Below, piece after piece: positions 27,457 through 35,323 of a stretch of DNA of 64,000 nucleotides. The notes beneath the pieces were generated by a model that saw nothing but the letters and a program-made list of their open reading frames with translations, had not been told where the DNA came from and did no database searches. Each line of letters starts with the position of its first letter. The stretch's first letter is position 1. The position numbers and the translations under genes were made by a program. Source of the stretch: Leptospira fluminis (GTDB lineage Bacteria > Spirochaetota > Leptospiria > Leptospirales > Leptospiraceae); assembly GCF_004771275.1 (NCBI RefSeq), contig NZ_RQEV01000009.1, positions 1 to 64,000 on the forward strand. Direction: 5' to 3'.

Positions 27457-27770
27457 TTTAAATATTTCTTTAAGTCCTGCGCGGACGGGCCCAGAATTTC
27501 TATCAAAGTGGAGCCCGGATTGCCGATGGAAAGTCCGCCGTCCTCCAGGACTTTTAGGAAATCGTGATTCTGGATATACTCTTCGGTCATCCTTCTTAAG
27601 ATTCCCTCTCCGATTCCATGCACTACTTCCACAAGCGTTTCTCCTTTTAGAAACGCCTCCTGAATACCCGAGTCTAGAACCCGATAGGCCTCTTCGAACC
27701 GAAGTTTACGTATGTAGATTACCTTCGGTCCTTTTGGCTTGCCGCCTTTCGAATGGTTCCCCTTTGGCAT
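27453..27770 (-). CDS. Small Smr-domain protein
   Basis: A 105-residue protein made almost entirely of a small MutS-related (Smr) domain: RKLRFEEAYRVLDSGIQEAF, then VEVVHGIGEGILRRMTEEYI (about 46-65) with the H-G-x-G catalytic-type motif. Smr domains nick DNA or cleave RNA, for instance at stalled ribosomes. The LDxH motif at the start of many nuclease-active Smr domains reads IRKLRF here, so activity is uncertain. The N-terminus is Lys/Gly-rich. It is the first gene of the smr-cimA-pth unit and is divergent from 27894. Confidence 0.8.
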   Translation of the reverse strand: MPKGNHSKGGKPKGPKVIYIRKLRFEEAYRVLDSGIQEAFLKGETLVEVVHGIGEGILRRMTEEYIQNHDFLKVLEDGGLSIGNPGSTLIEILGPSAQDLKKYLK

Positions 27771-27893
27771 TCTAGGACCATCCTAGCAGCCGGAACCGAG
27801 GCGAAAAGAAAGAAATTGGATTTTCTGCTTTCCCTTTGAGGACCCCGTGATAGAGTTTCCTTTCTCAAAAATGGAACAAGGGATCCGGAAAAC

Positions 27894-29435
27894 GTGACAG
27901 AAGAAACGGAACGCAAACTTCTCCGCTATACGGATAAAAGAAGGGCCGCGATTTGCGGAGGAACTCTCGGACGGGAAAACCGTTATTACATACGCGGCCA
28001 GGTTTTGGATCTTAGCATCACGGAAGAAATGAAGGATTCCTCCCGATGGAATCTTCTGACCGGTTTGTTCGAAGGCCAGGAAAAAGAGATTACGCCGTTT
28101 TTGGATTACGGGCTGGAATCCGTGCGAAAACCGATCCTTTTGGCCGAAATCGTGGACGAAACCGGAAAGATCGTTCATCGATCTCCGGAAATCCGGGGGG
28201 ACGAAAGCGGGTTCTTTTTTCACGAGTTTACGTTTCCCCTGAAGCCCGGGAACTATATGTTCCACATTCATTTCCTAAAACCGGATTCCTACAGACAATT
28301 CGGGAAGGATTTGGCATACCTAAACGCCCCGGGAAAGCACGAGCTCGTCTCCCAGAGTTTGATCGGAATGGGCGCTTTGCGCATCCTACCGGAAGAGTAT
28401 TCCGGACTCGTAACCACATCGGATATAGACCAAACCTATCTCGCGACGGATATTCATTCTAATAAAGGGAAGATTTCCACCCTATTCGAAACTCCGGAAC
28501 AGAAATTGCCCTTACCGGGGATGCCCGCTTTTTTCCGGGAATTGAGGGAAAATACGAATGGGACCCCCCTCTGTTTTATTTCCGCCAGTCCTCATTTTTT
28601 TCGTAGGACTCTTTTACAAACGTTCCGGGCCCAAGGAATCAGAACGGAGTCCCTTCATTTGAAGTATTTGGAAGGCACTTTAAAAGGAATGGTGGATAAA
28701 TTCTGGGACAGTCTCGCTCACCCTGCCCGCTTTTTGACCGACGGGATTTGGGGAGCCTTGGAAAGAGTTCGTAAATTCGCAGGGTCCTCCTTTCAGAGCC
28801 TCTTCGATCAACTGGCGTACAAACTTACGATTTTACTCAGGGACAGGATTTATCTACCTACCCAAGCAAAGGAAATCCTTCTCGGTGACAATACGGAAAG
28901 CGACTACCTGATTTTCACCCTGTACCAACTGATTCTTACGGGCGCCATGGAAGGAAAGGAACTTGAGGATTATCTTTACCGTCTGAATTTTTTGGGAAGG
29001 GACGCGATCACTCGGGATAATGCCAAGCTCATCCGGGAATTGGCGGAGGAAAATCGGAGCATTCACGGGAATTTGAATCCTGTGGAAATCGTGTTGATCA
29101 ACAAGACCGAAATGGGACCATCCACCGAAGAGATGAGATGGAACGTACAGAGCGCTCTTCCTTCCGGAATCGATCCTTGGAAAATGCCGGGAATCAAGCC
29201 CTACGTCGCCACGGACGGAGCGTTAGGATTTTCATTGCTCCTGGTTCATTACGGAATTCTGGATCTTTCCTCCGTATTGAAGATCGCGGGGGAAATGGCG
29301 GGGGAATGGTTCGAGGGAAAAGTCATAGACCCGAACAATTTGATGGAAATAGCTCGGAACATAGAGGTGCCCAAGGCAGTATCGGAATTGCATTCCGATT
29401 TTCTAATCACTCTGGATCGCGCTTTGAACCAATGA
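27894..29435 (+). CDS. DUF2183 (App1-like phosphatidate phosphatase domain) protein
   Basis: The 513-residue protein carries the conserved HAD-like core of the App1/DUF2183 family at about 175-285: TTSDIDQTYL (the D-x-D-x-T nucleophile motif), FISASPHFFRRTLL, and downstream conserved LHLKYLEGTLKG. The rest of the protein is not recognised; the C-terminal part mentions NKTEMGPSTEE and a KPYVATDGALGFSLLLVHYG segment. Phosphatidate dephosphorylation is known for the yeast homologue; here it is inference. The start is GTG at 27894. Its end overlaps the convergent DedA gene by 29 bases. Confidence 0.8.
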   Translation: MTEETERKLLRYTDKRRAAICGGTLGRENRYYIRGQVLDLSITEEMKDSSRWNLLTGLFEGQEKEITPFLDYGLESVRKPILLAEIVDETGKIVHRSPEIRGDESGFFFHEFTFPLKPGNYMFHIHFLKPDSYRQFGKDLAYLNAPGKHELVSQSLIGMGALRILPEEYSGLVTTSDIDQTYLATDIHSNKGKISTLFETPEQKLPLPGMPAFFRELRENTNGTPLCFISASPHFFRRTLLQTFRAQGIRTESLHLKYLEGTLKGMVDKFWDSLAHPARFLTDGIWGALERVRKFAGSSFQSLFDQLAYKLTILLRDRIYLPTQAKEILLGDNTESDYLIFTLYQLILTGAMEGKELEDYLYRLNFLGRDAITRDNAKLIRELAEENRSIHGNLNPVEIVLINKTEMGPSTEEMRWNVQSALPSGIDPWKMPGIKPYVATDGALGFSLLLVHYGILDLSSVLKIAGEMAGEWFEGKVIDPNNLMEIARNIEVPKAVSELHSDFLITLDRALNQ

Positions 29436-30072
29436 CCTTGGAATCTCTCGATTTCTTTCCGTACTTCAAATACAGAAATCCCAAAAGAGCGACGATCAAT
29501 AAACCTGTGATGATCTGGTTATAGACGGTCAGGAATTCCAATACCAATTCCCAATGCTTTCCGAGATAAAATCCCGCTCCGATGAGGATCCCGCACCAAA
29601 CGGAAACACCTAATGTAAAACAAGCGAAGAAAAGCAGAGAATTCATTTCCACGATTCCCGCTATGATCGAAACGAAGAAGCGGATTCCCGCCGAAAAACG
29701 CGAAAAGATTACGACTACGACGCTGTTTCTGGAAAACCAGGCCAGGGTTTTTTGTATGGCTTCCTCGTCGTATAAATCCGCCTTAAAGGGAAAGGTTTTG
29801 TGTTTCAGCCAGTTTAAAAGACGGTGGCCGAAGGAATACATGATCCAGGCTCCCGCTAGATTTCCGACGAGCGTGCTCGTAGCCAATCCCCAGAATCCGA
29901 TCGAACCTTTCGCTAGGAGAAAACCTCCGAAAGCGTTGACCGTGTCTCCCGGCCAAGGCGGAAAAACGTTTTCGGTCAGATTGGAAAACGCGAAGAAGAA
30001 CCAGACTAAAATCGAGGGAAGACTCGCTACCCAGTCCAGGAGCTGTTGGAGACTAGATTCGAATCCTACCAT
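29407..30072 (-). CDS. DedA-family membrane protein
   Basis: A 221-residue inner-membrane protein of the DedA/SNARE-associated family, which flips phospholipids such as undecaprenyl phosphate or phosphatidylethanolamine. Seen are the re-entrant loop ENVFPPWPGDTVNAFGGFLLAKGS (about 33-56; residues E and D conserved), LVGNLAGAWIMYSFG and the arginine-containing FSRFSAGIRFFVSIIAGI segment (about 120-137). Length and pattern are typical. It is divergent from the exported protein starting near 30109. Confidence 0.88.
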   Translation of the reverse strand: MVGFESSLQQLLDWVASLPSILVWFFFAFSNLTENVFPPWPGDTVNAFGGFLLAKGSIGFWGLATSTLVGNLAGAWIMYSFGHRLLNWLKHKTFPFKADLYDEEAIQKTLAWFSRNSVVVVIFSRFSAGIRFFVSIIAGIVEMNSLLFFACFTLGVSVWCGILIGAGFYLGKHWELVLEFLTVYNQIITGLLIVALLGFLYLKYGKKSRDSKVIGSKRDPE

Positions 30073-30108
30073 TTGGGCTTAAGAAAAAGATTGTCAAAGA
30101 GGGAGCGT

Positions 30109-30642
30109 TTGGTTCAACTAAAATTCGTGCGTCTTCTTCATTTCCTTTGCAACGGAATCTTTTTCTGCTTTTTGCTTTTCGGTGCCCTTGTCCCGGTTCT
30201 CGCGGAACAGGAGACCGTCCCCTCTCTTTTCGATCAGGATCCTCCGACTCGAAAGCTTCCGAAGGAAAAAGCCAGGATTTTCAGACACAACCGTTTAACG
30301 TACCAGGAAAATCCATACAAAGCGCCTGCCTCGATTCCTTCCGATTTCGTTCCGAAGGATTCCAAGATTCTGTATTCTACGGAATTAAGATCGGAGCGTA
30401 TTTTCGAAATCAGGGAATCGGCGGTGGTGCTGAATCACCCCTTGTCTAAGCCTCGTATGGAAATCTATTACGAAACCGTTTTCGGCTTTTTGAATTTCAA
30501 GGTGCTTCAAAACCAGAAATCTCCCGAAAAAAGTCTGTATTTGGTGGAAGGAATGAATCGGAAGACCGTGGCCATCTCCATCTCTCCGGACGGGCCCGGC
30601 TCCACGGTCAAACTTTTCTATCGCAAATCCGGAGGTTTTTGA
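30109..30642 (+). CDS. Exported protein of unknown function upstream of the permease
   Basis: I do not recognise this protein of about 177 residues. From the TTG at 30109 it starts with a signal peptide (hydrophobic residues 9-26, cleavage near VLAEQ). The mature protein is rich in Pro and basic residues near its N-terminus and beta-like further on. GGGAG is 4 bases before the TTG; starts at 30046 or 30091 are possible, but the first one runs into the divergent dedA gene. Its stop overlaps the permease start as TGATG, so the two are translationally coupled. Confidence 0.6.
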   Translation: MVQLKFVRLLHFLCNGIFFCFLLFGALVPVLAEQETVPSLFDQDPPTRKLPKEKARIFRHNRLTYQENPYKAPASIPSDFVPKDSKILYSTELRSERIFEIRESAVVLNHPLSKPRMEIYYETVFGFLNFKVLQNQKSPEKSLYLVEGMNRKTVAISISPDGPGSTVKLFYRKSGGF

Positions 30643-31757
30643 TGGCATTCAGAACGGGAGCCGACGATCCGAATAGAACCGCTTTCAATATTCTTTTAGG
30701 GGTGTTGTTTATCGGTGCGGGAACGCTTTTGTTCGCCGTTCTCCGGCCTTATTTTTATTCTTTCTTAGTCGCACTCATCCTGTACTTGGCCACAAGAAAG
30801 CAGTACAAACAGTTGCGTAAATTGGTGGGGCTGAAGTTGGATTTTTTGGCCCCCTGGATCATGATCGGATTCGTATGCATGATCGTCCTGTTGCCCTCCT
30901 ATTTCGTGATTCGCACTCTGATCGACGAGTCCTTGTCCATACTATTCAAGATCCGGATTTCCCTTTCGGAGGATAAGATCATCGAGACCTTGATGAGCCT
31001 GAATATGCTGACGGATCTGATTACGGATAATCCGTTCTTTTGGGTCAAATTGCCGGAGATTTACGGTGATTTCGCGCGTAGTTATATAGACATATTGAAT
31101 TTGGACAGCCTCTACGCCGTATTGAGCAACGCTTCCTCTCTGATTCTCGGTTCCATCGATCTGCCTGCCGGGATCATCATGAATCTGTTTTTTTCTCTCC
31201 TTCTGCTTTTCTTTCTGTACCAGGACGGGAGGAAGGTGGAGAGATTCATTCTGGACAATCTTCCTTTTTCCCGCGAACTGGAGGAACAGGTGGGAAGAAA
31301 GATCGCCTCTGCGGTCCAGACGGTGTTTCGCGGGAATTTGATCGTCTCCATCATGCAGGGAGCGGCGGTATACGTTCTGCTCGTATTCGCCAGGATTTCG
31401 AATCCTTTCCTCTACGCTAGCTTGGCTGCCTTCTTTTCCATAATCCCCGTGATCGGTACTTCCGTAGTCTGGCTGCCGATCGGACTCTATATTATGTTTA
31501 TTGAAAATAATATCTGGGGAGCAGGTCTTTTTATGGCTGCCGGCCTTACGTTCTACCTTGCTTTGGAAAATGTCGTAAAACCCAAAATGCTGGATAAAAA
31601 GCTGCGCATTCACCCGTTACTCATTTTTCTTTCCTTGATCGGGGGAATACAGCAATTCGGAATTATGGGGCTGGTATTAGGTCCAGTAGCTGTGACCTTG
31701 GTCGTAATCCTCTGGGATTTTTGGAAACTCTACCGAAAAGATTTTTTCGCCCGATGA
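30642..31757 (+). CDS. AI-2E family (PerM-like) membrane transporter
   Basis: A 371-residue protein with about seven to eight spans of the AI-2E/PerM family. Characteristic segments are FLVALILYLAT near the N-terminus, a large central soluble-looking region (about 95-170), and the conserved C-terminal half with NLIVSIMQGAAVYVLLVFARI, FSIIPVIGTSVVWLPIGLY (PxxG motif) and KPKMLDKKLRIHPLLIFLSLIGGI. Family members export autoinducer 2 or act as sodium-proton antiporters; the substrate here is unknown. GGAGG lies 7 bases before the ATG at 30642. xseA follows after 21 bases. Confidence 0.87.
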   Translation: MAFRTGADDPNRTAFNILLGVLFIGAGTLLFAVLRPYFYSFLVALILYLATRKQYKQLRKLVGLKLDFLAPWIMIGFVCMIVLLPSYFVIRTLIDESLSILFKIRISLSEDKIIETLMSLNMLTDLITDNPFFWVKLPEIYGDFARSYIDILNLDSLYAVLSNASSLILGSIDLPAGIIMNLFFSLLLLFFLYQDGRKVERFILDNLPFSRELEEQVGRKIASAVQTVFRGNLIVSIMQGAAVYVLLVFARISNPFLYASLAAFFSIIPVIGTSVVWLPIGLYIMFIENNIWGAGLFMAAGLTFYLALENVVKPKMLDKKLRIHPLLIFLSLIGGIQQFGIMGLVLGPVAVTLVVILWDFWKLYRKDFFAR

Positions 31758-31778
31758 GGATCGGATAAACGAATTTTC

Positions 31779-33068
31779 GTGGAAGATTCAAAGCCTCTTT
31801 CCGTTTCGGAAGTCAATTCCATAGTCAAGCAGCTCCTGACAGGTCCCGACCTGTTACGGAATATCTGGGTACAGGGGGAAATATCCAATCTTTCTAGATC
31901 CCACCAAGGACATATTTATTTCAATTTAAAGGATCCGAAATCCCTTTTGGCCTGCACTTTCTTTTCTTATAGCAACGGAAGGTATAAGGGGCGCCCCCTG
32001 GAAAACGGGATGGAGGTCCGGGCTTACGGAAGCATCTCCGTGTACGAACCCCGTGGACAGTACAACTTAAACGTGTCGAGGGTGGAGGAAGTAGGACAAG
32101 GGGATCTACTCGTAAAAATAGAGGAGCTGAAGCGAAAGCTCGCCTCGCGAGGAGTCTTCGATCCTGAAAAAAAGAGAGAGCTCCCTGCCTTCCCCTGGAC
32201 GATAGGAGTCGCCACCTCTCCTACCGGAGCCGCGATCGAGGACATTATTCGGATCGCCAAACAAAGGTTTCCTAAAATCAATATTCTGATTTCCCCCTGT
32301 CTGGTGCAAGGCGACGGAGCTCCCGAGTCCATCGTCAGCGCGATTCGGGAATTGAACGATCCGGCCTGGGCAGCGGATGTGATCATCGCGGGAAGAGGAG
32401 GCGGAAGCTTCGAGGACTTGATGGCTTTTAACGACGAAAGGGTCGTCCTTGCTTTTGCTGAATCTCGAATCCCGATCATTTCCGCAGTCGGACACCAGAT
32501 CGATTCGGTGCTTTCCGACTTGGCTGCCGACGCGTTCGCACCCACTCCGACCGCAGCCGCCGAAATCGCGGTTCCGGAAATGGAAGTCGTCGAATCGGAA
32601 CTTTCCGAATTCGGAAGTCGCTTGGAATCCGCGCTGAAAAACCAGATGCGAAACTTAAATGAGAGGCTCCGGATTTTGACGAACAAAATGGTATTTACCG
32701 ATCCGAAATCCATGTTGAACGATCGAATTCTCCGTTTGGACGAAACCGGCTCTCGGATACAGCTTTTAGGACGGAATTTTTTAATGCAAGCCCGAGCAAA
32801 ACTTCTGCCCTTATCCACAGGGCTTCCTCTGACCTTTCGAGCGTTATTGGAAAGAAAAAGAAAGGAATTCGAATTGCTCGCCGGAAAGATCGAGGGACTT
32901 TCTCCCTTAGGAACCCTAAGCCGAGGATATGCCGTTTTACGTACCCGCGAGAAACAGGTCGTGACTTCTCCGGCGGAAGTGAAAATAGACGAAGAACTCG
33001 AAGTGATCCTTTCCGGAGGAAGGCTTCGAGTCGTAAATCGAGGTGAATTGAATGGCAAAGAAAATTGA
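31779..33068 (+). CDS. xseA: Exonuclease VII large subunit
   Basis: A 429-residue nuclease subunit that degrades single-stranded DNA in both directions. An N-terminal OB domain (about 5-100, VQGEISNLSRSHQGHIYFNLKD) precedes the catalytic domain, which includes GVATSPTGAAIEDIIRIAKQRFP, ARGGGS-like GRGGGSFEDLMAFNDE, and SAVGHQIDSVLSDLAADAFAPTPTAAAE. The coiled-coil part (about 265-360) binds XseB. The GTG at 31779 begins the family-typical N-terminus. It overlaps xseB by 17 bases, which fits the multi-XseB stoichiometry by coupled translation. Confidence 0.97.
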   Translation: MEDSKPLSVSEVNSIVKQLLTGPDLLRNIWVQGEISNLSRSHQGHIYFNLKDPKSLLACTFFSYSNGRYKGRPLENGMEVRAYGSISVYEPRGQYNLNVSRVEEVGQGDLLVKIEELKRKLASRGVFDPEKKRELPAFPWTIGVATSPTGAAIEDIIRIAKQRFPKINILISPCLVQGDGAPESIVSAIRELNDPAWAADVIIAGRGGGSFEDLMAFNDERVVLAFAESRIPIISAVGHQIDSVLSDLAADAFAPTPTAAAEIAVPEMEVVESELSEFGSRLESALKNQMRNLNERLRILTNKMVFTDPKSMLNDRILRLDETGSRIQLLGRNFLMQARAKLLPLSTGLPLTFRALLERKRKEFELLAGKIEGLSPLGTLSRGYAVLRTREKQVVTSPAEVKIDEELEVILSGGRLRVVNRGELNGKEN

Positions 33069-33342
33069 TATCAGTTTCGAACAGGCTTTATCCGAATTGG
33101 AACAGATCGCGGAGAGACTGGAAAGAGGCCAATTGACTCTGGAAGAGTCGATCAAGGCATATGAGCGCGGTATGGAGTTGAGAGGTCTCTGCCAAGGGAT
33201 CTTGGCAGAAGCGGAAGGCAAAATCGAATACCTGTCCAAAAACGCTTCCGGAGAGTCGCAAAAGAAAACGGCCCTTCCCAAAAGCGAGTCGTCCGGCAGG
33301 GCAGTCTCTCCTCCCCCGGCCGAAGAAGAAGAGCTTTTCTAA
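33052..33342 (+). CDS. xseB: Exonuclease VII small subunit
   Basis: A 96-residue helical protein: FEQALSELEQIAERLERGQLTLEESI (about 8-34) and AYERGMELRGLCQGILAEAEGKIEYL (about 36-61) form the hairpin that binds XseA. The C-terminal 30 residues are a Ser/Pro/Glu-rich tail not needed for this fold. It lies immediately downstream of xseA, overlapping its end. Confidence 0.95.
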   Translation: MAKKIDISFEQALSELEQIAERLERGQLTLEESIKAYERGMELRGLCQGILAEAEGKIEYLSKNASGESQKKTALPKSESSGRAVSPPPAEEEELF

Positions 33343-33474
33343 ATAGTTGTAGCCGCGAGAAATACAAGCTTCCGATTCATGCGATTTCCATATGAAATTT
33401 AGTCATTTTTTTGTTGATTTATTTTTTAAAAGTGATTTCCTTCCGAAATTCTTTGATTTTGGGAGAGAAAACCT

Positions 33475-33831
33475 ATGGAAGGAAATTCCGGAGTAGGAAT
33501 TGTCGGGATTCTAGTCTATGCAGTGATCATCGTCGCGTTTTTGGCAGCGAACTGGGTGATCTTTCAAAAAGCCGGTAAACCGGGCTGGGCGGCGATCATT
33601 CCGATCTACAACCTAGTGGTTTTGCTGGAAATCGTGGGTAAACCGGTATGGTGGATCGTATTGTTTCTGATTCCTTGCGTTAACTTGGTCGTATTTATCT
33701 TGGTAGCTATCGAGTTGGCCAAAGCGTTCGGAAAATCCGCCGGATTTGCCGTTTTATTCTTCATACTCGGAATCGGTTATTTCATCCTCGCCTTCTCCGA
33801 TGCAAAATACCAGGGTCCTGCAAAAGCCTGA
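33475..33831 (+). CDS. Small DUF5684-type membrane protein
   Basis: A 118-residue protein with three to four membrane spans: YAVIIVAFLAANWVIF, AIIPIYNLVVLLEIVG, WWIVLFLIPCVNLVVFILVAI and FAVLFFILGIGYFIL. KAGKPGWAAIIPIYN and the GKP-W-WWI segment are family-typical for DUF5684, small proteins often found next to signal peptidases. The function is unknown. GAGAG precedes the ATG. It is followed by an inverted repeat at 33844-33882. Confidence 0.75.
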   Translation: MEGNSGVGIVGILVYAVIIVAFLAANWVIFQKAGKPGWAAIIPIYNLVVLLEIVGKPVWWIVLFLIPCVNLVVFILVAIELAKAFGKSAGFAVLFFILGIGYFILAFSDAKYQGPAKA

Positions 33832-34270
33832 TTCTTCGATTATTTCGAAAAGCCTTCCGATCTTTTCGGTCGGCTTTTCGAAGATTTTCGACCGAATTAG
33901 AGCATTTCCGAATCTATCATTCTCAGTCGGCATCCTTGCTGCCGTTATGATTTCTCGTATTTTAAGCTTGGATACGGAATCCGAATATTGGTTTACTCTT
34001 TGCTGGTGGAAACAATGGTTCGAAACGGATTGCATCGGATGCGGTATGGGCAGAGCAATCGTATGTTTTTTCAGAGGGGAATTCGCAAGATCTCTGGAAT
34101 ACCATCCGATGGGAGTTCCCACAGGAATCGGATTTTGCCTCCTGCTCTTCGCTTATACCAGGGCGGATTCCGAGCGATGGAGGACTTTTCTGGACGGAAG
34201 AACATTCAACGCTTGTATGTTCCTGTACGGTTTTTGCATGGTCGCCTGTTTTCTGTACAGGAAATTCTGA
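33800..34270 (+). CDS. DUF2752-type small membrane protein
   Basis: The protein (up to 156 residues) contains the DUF2752 core: CIGCGMGRAIVCFFRGEFARSLEYHP (about 76-101 counted from 33800), with the C-x2-CG-x2-R pattern, followed by two membrane spans (VPTGIGFCLLLFAYT and NACMFLYGFCMVACFLY). The role of the family is unknown. The start is doubtful: ATG at 33800 overlaps the preceding gene by 32 bases and spans a terminator-like hairpin, while ATG at 33946 would drop part of the first span. The core assignment is better supported than the start. Confidence 0.65.
   Translation: MQNTRVLQKPDSSIISKSLPIFSVGFSKIFDRIRAFPNLSFSVGILAAVMISRILSLDTESEYWFTLCWWKQWFETDCIGCGMGRAIVCFFRGEFARSLEYHPMGVPTGIGFCLLLFAYTRADSERWRTFLDGRTFNACMFLYGFCMVACFLYRKF
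33844..33882 (+). terminator. Hairpin after the DUF5684 gene
   Basis: TTCGAAAAGCC (33844-33854) pairs perfectly with GGCTTTTCGAA (33872-33882); inside it, CCGA and TCGG can extend the stem. Only short T runs follow. The structure lies 12 bases after the stop of the DUF5684 gene and within the possible 5' end of the next gene. Confidence 0.45.
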
Positions 34271-34278
34271 ACTTTCCT

Positions 34279-34758
34279 CTATTGAACGGTTAAGGTAAAC
34301 CCTCCTCCCGTAGAAACGGGAACTACCACGCACCGAATCGCAAGATTTGCGGTTGGCACGCCTGAAATCGAATCGTTTCCTGCGTTCTCGCTTCGGTACT
34401 CTACCTGACTAAAATCGGAAGGGGTCATACTATAACCGGAGGCTCCGATCCATAGATCCGCTTCTCCCGAGCTGACGGAAACCGTAAAGGTTTCGGTCGC
34501 CGTATTGTCTCCGGTAAATTTGTAAAAATAATACGTATAATTTTGGCTCGTAATCGTAACGGAACTTCCTCTCACGATATTGGGTACGGAGGAATCCGCG
34601 CATCCCCCCGTGGGGTTCGGGGTAAAGCTGGCTCCATAAGCGGAGTATAGCAAAGCGGCGGCCGAATCATTTTCCGTTGTAGAGCTGCTTTTGCTATGAC
34701 AAGTCGCTAAGAACGCCGGTAGAAGAAAGAGTAGGATCGGAAAGGTCTGAAATTGCAC
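34279..34758 (-). CDS. Probable lipoprotein with a beta-sandwich-like domain
   Basis: The 159-residue protein starts with a lipoprotein signal: hydrophobic segment TFPILLFLLPAFLATC, with Cys20 as the lipid-bearing residue by a spirochaete-type lipobox (FLATC). The rest is rich in Ser, Thr, Tyr and Gly (SVTITSQNYTYYFYKFTGD, SGEADLWIGASG) and looks like the PPC-type beta-sandwich domains of secreted proteins. GTG at 34758 is preferred as start because it places the signal peptide at the very N-terminus; an ATG at 34842 would add 28 residues. Cysteines in GGCADSS and AIRCVV may pair. The function is unknown. Confidence 0.6.
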   Translation of the reverse strand: MQFQTFPILLFLLPAFLATCHSKSSSTTENDSAAALLYSAYGASFTPNPTGGCADSSVPNIVRGSSVTITSQNYTYYFYKFTGDNTATETFTVSVSSGEADLWIGASGYSMTPSDFSQVEYRSENAGNDSISGVPTANLAIRCVVVPVSTGGGFTLTVQ

Positions 34759-35030
34759 TAGGTCTCTCAAAAAAAACGAAACAATACCAGTTGGATCCGC
34801 TTCTCGCAAGTTCGGCTCCCTAAAAAGAGAGTTTGAGTGCAAAAACTTTTCATTTTTTGCAAGTTCTGAAAAAGAAAAGGCCCTCTCCTATTTTTAAGGG
34901 AAAATCGGAAAAAAGAACAAAGGACTAAACAAACGACGGCGGTTTCTCGTCTAAGAGAATACACTAAATCGCAGTAGAGAAATCAGGATTTCTACAGGAT
35001 TTGGAGGAAAAAGGAAGGAAAAATCGGGAT

Positions 35031-35104
<74 letters not shown>

Positions 35105-35323
35105 GTTTCCTCGGTACGAGGCCCATTTTTTCGAATTGGGGTAGGTTGGCAATGAAAATTCTTTGAGACATAGGCGTTTTTCCCTTCTTTCTTCCGATGA
35201 AAATTATAGGGAATCGAGAACTGTTTGTAAAAAATGCTTTGGAAGTTTTAGAAAGCCGGAATAGCGTGACATAATCCTAAAAACGCTATAGATCCGATCG
35301 GAGTTTCATATGAGGAGCATGCT

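Noticed and set aside
32024..33058. A 344-codon minus-strand reading frame
   Set aside because: It lies fully opposite xseA, is Ser/Arg-rich as expected for an antisense shadow, and has no family features.
35105..35323. Cobalamin riboswitch or NrdR box before nrdJ
   Set aside because: No B12-box-like sequence and no pair of NrdR palindromes could be seen in the 219-base leader.
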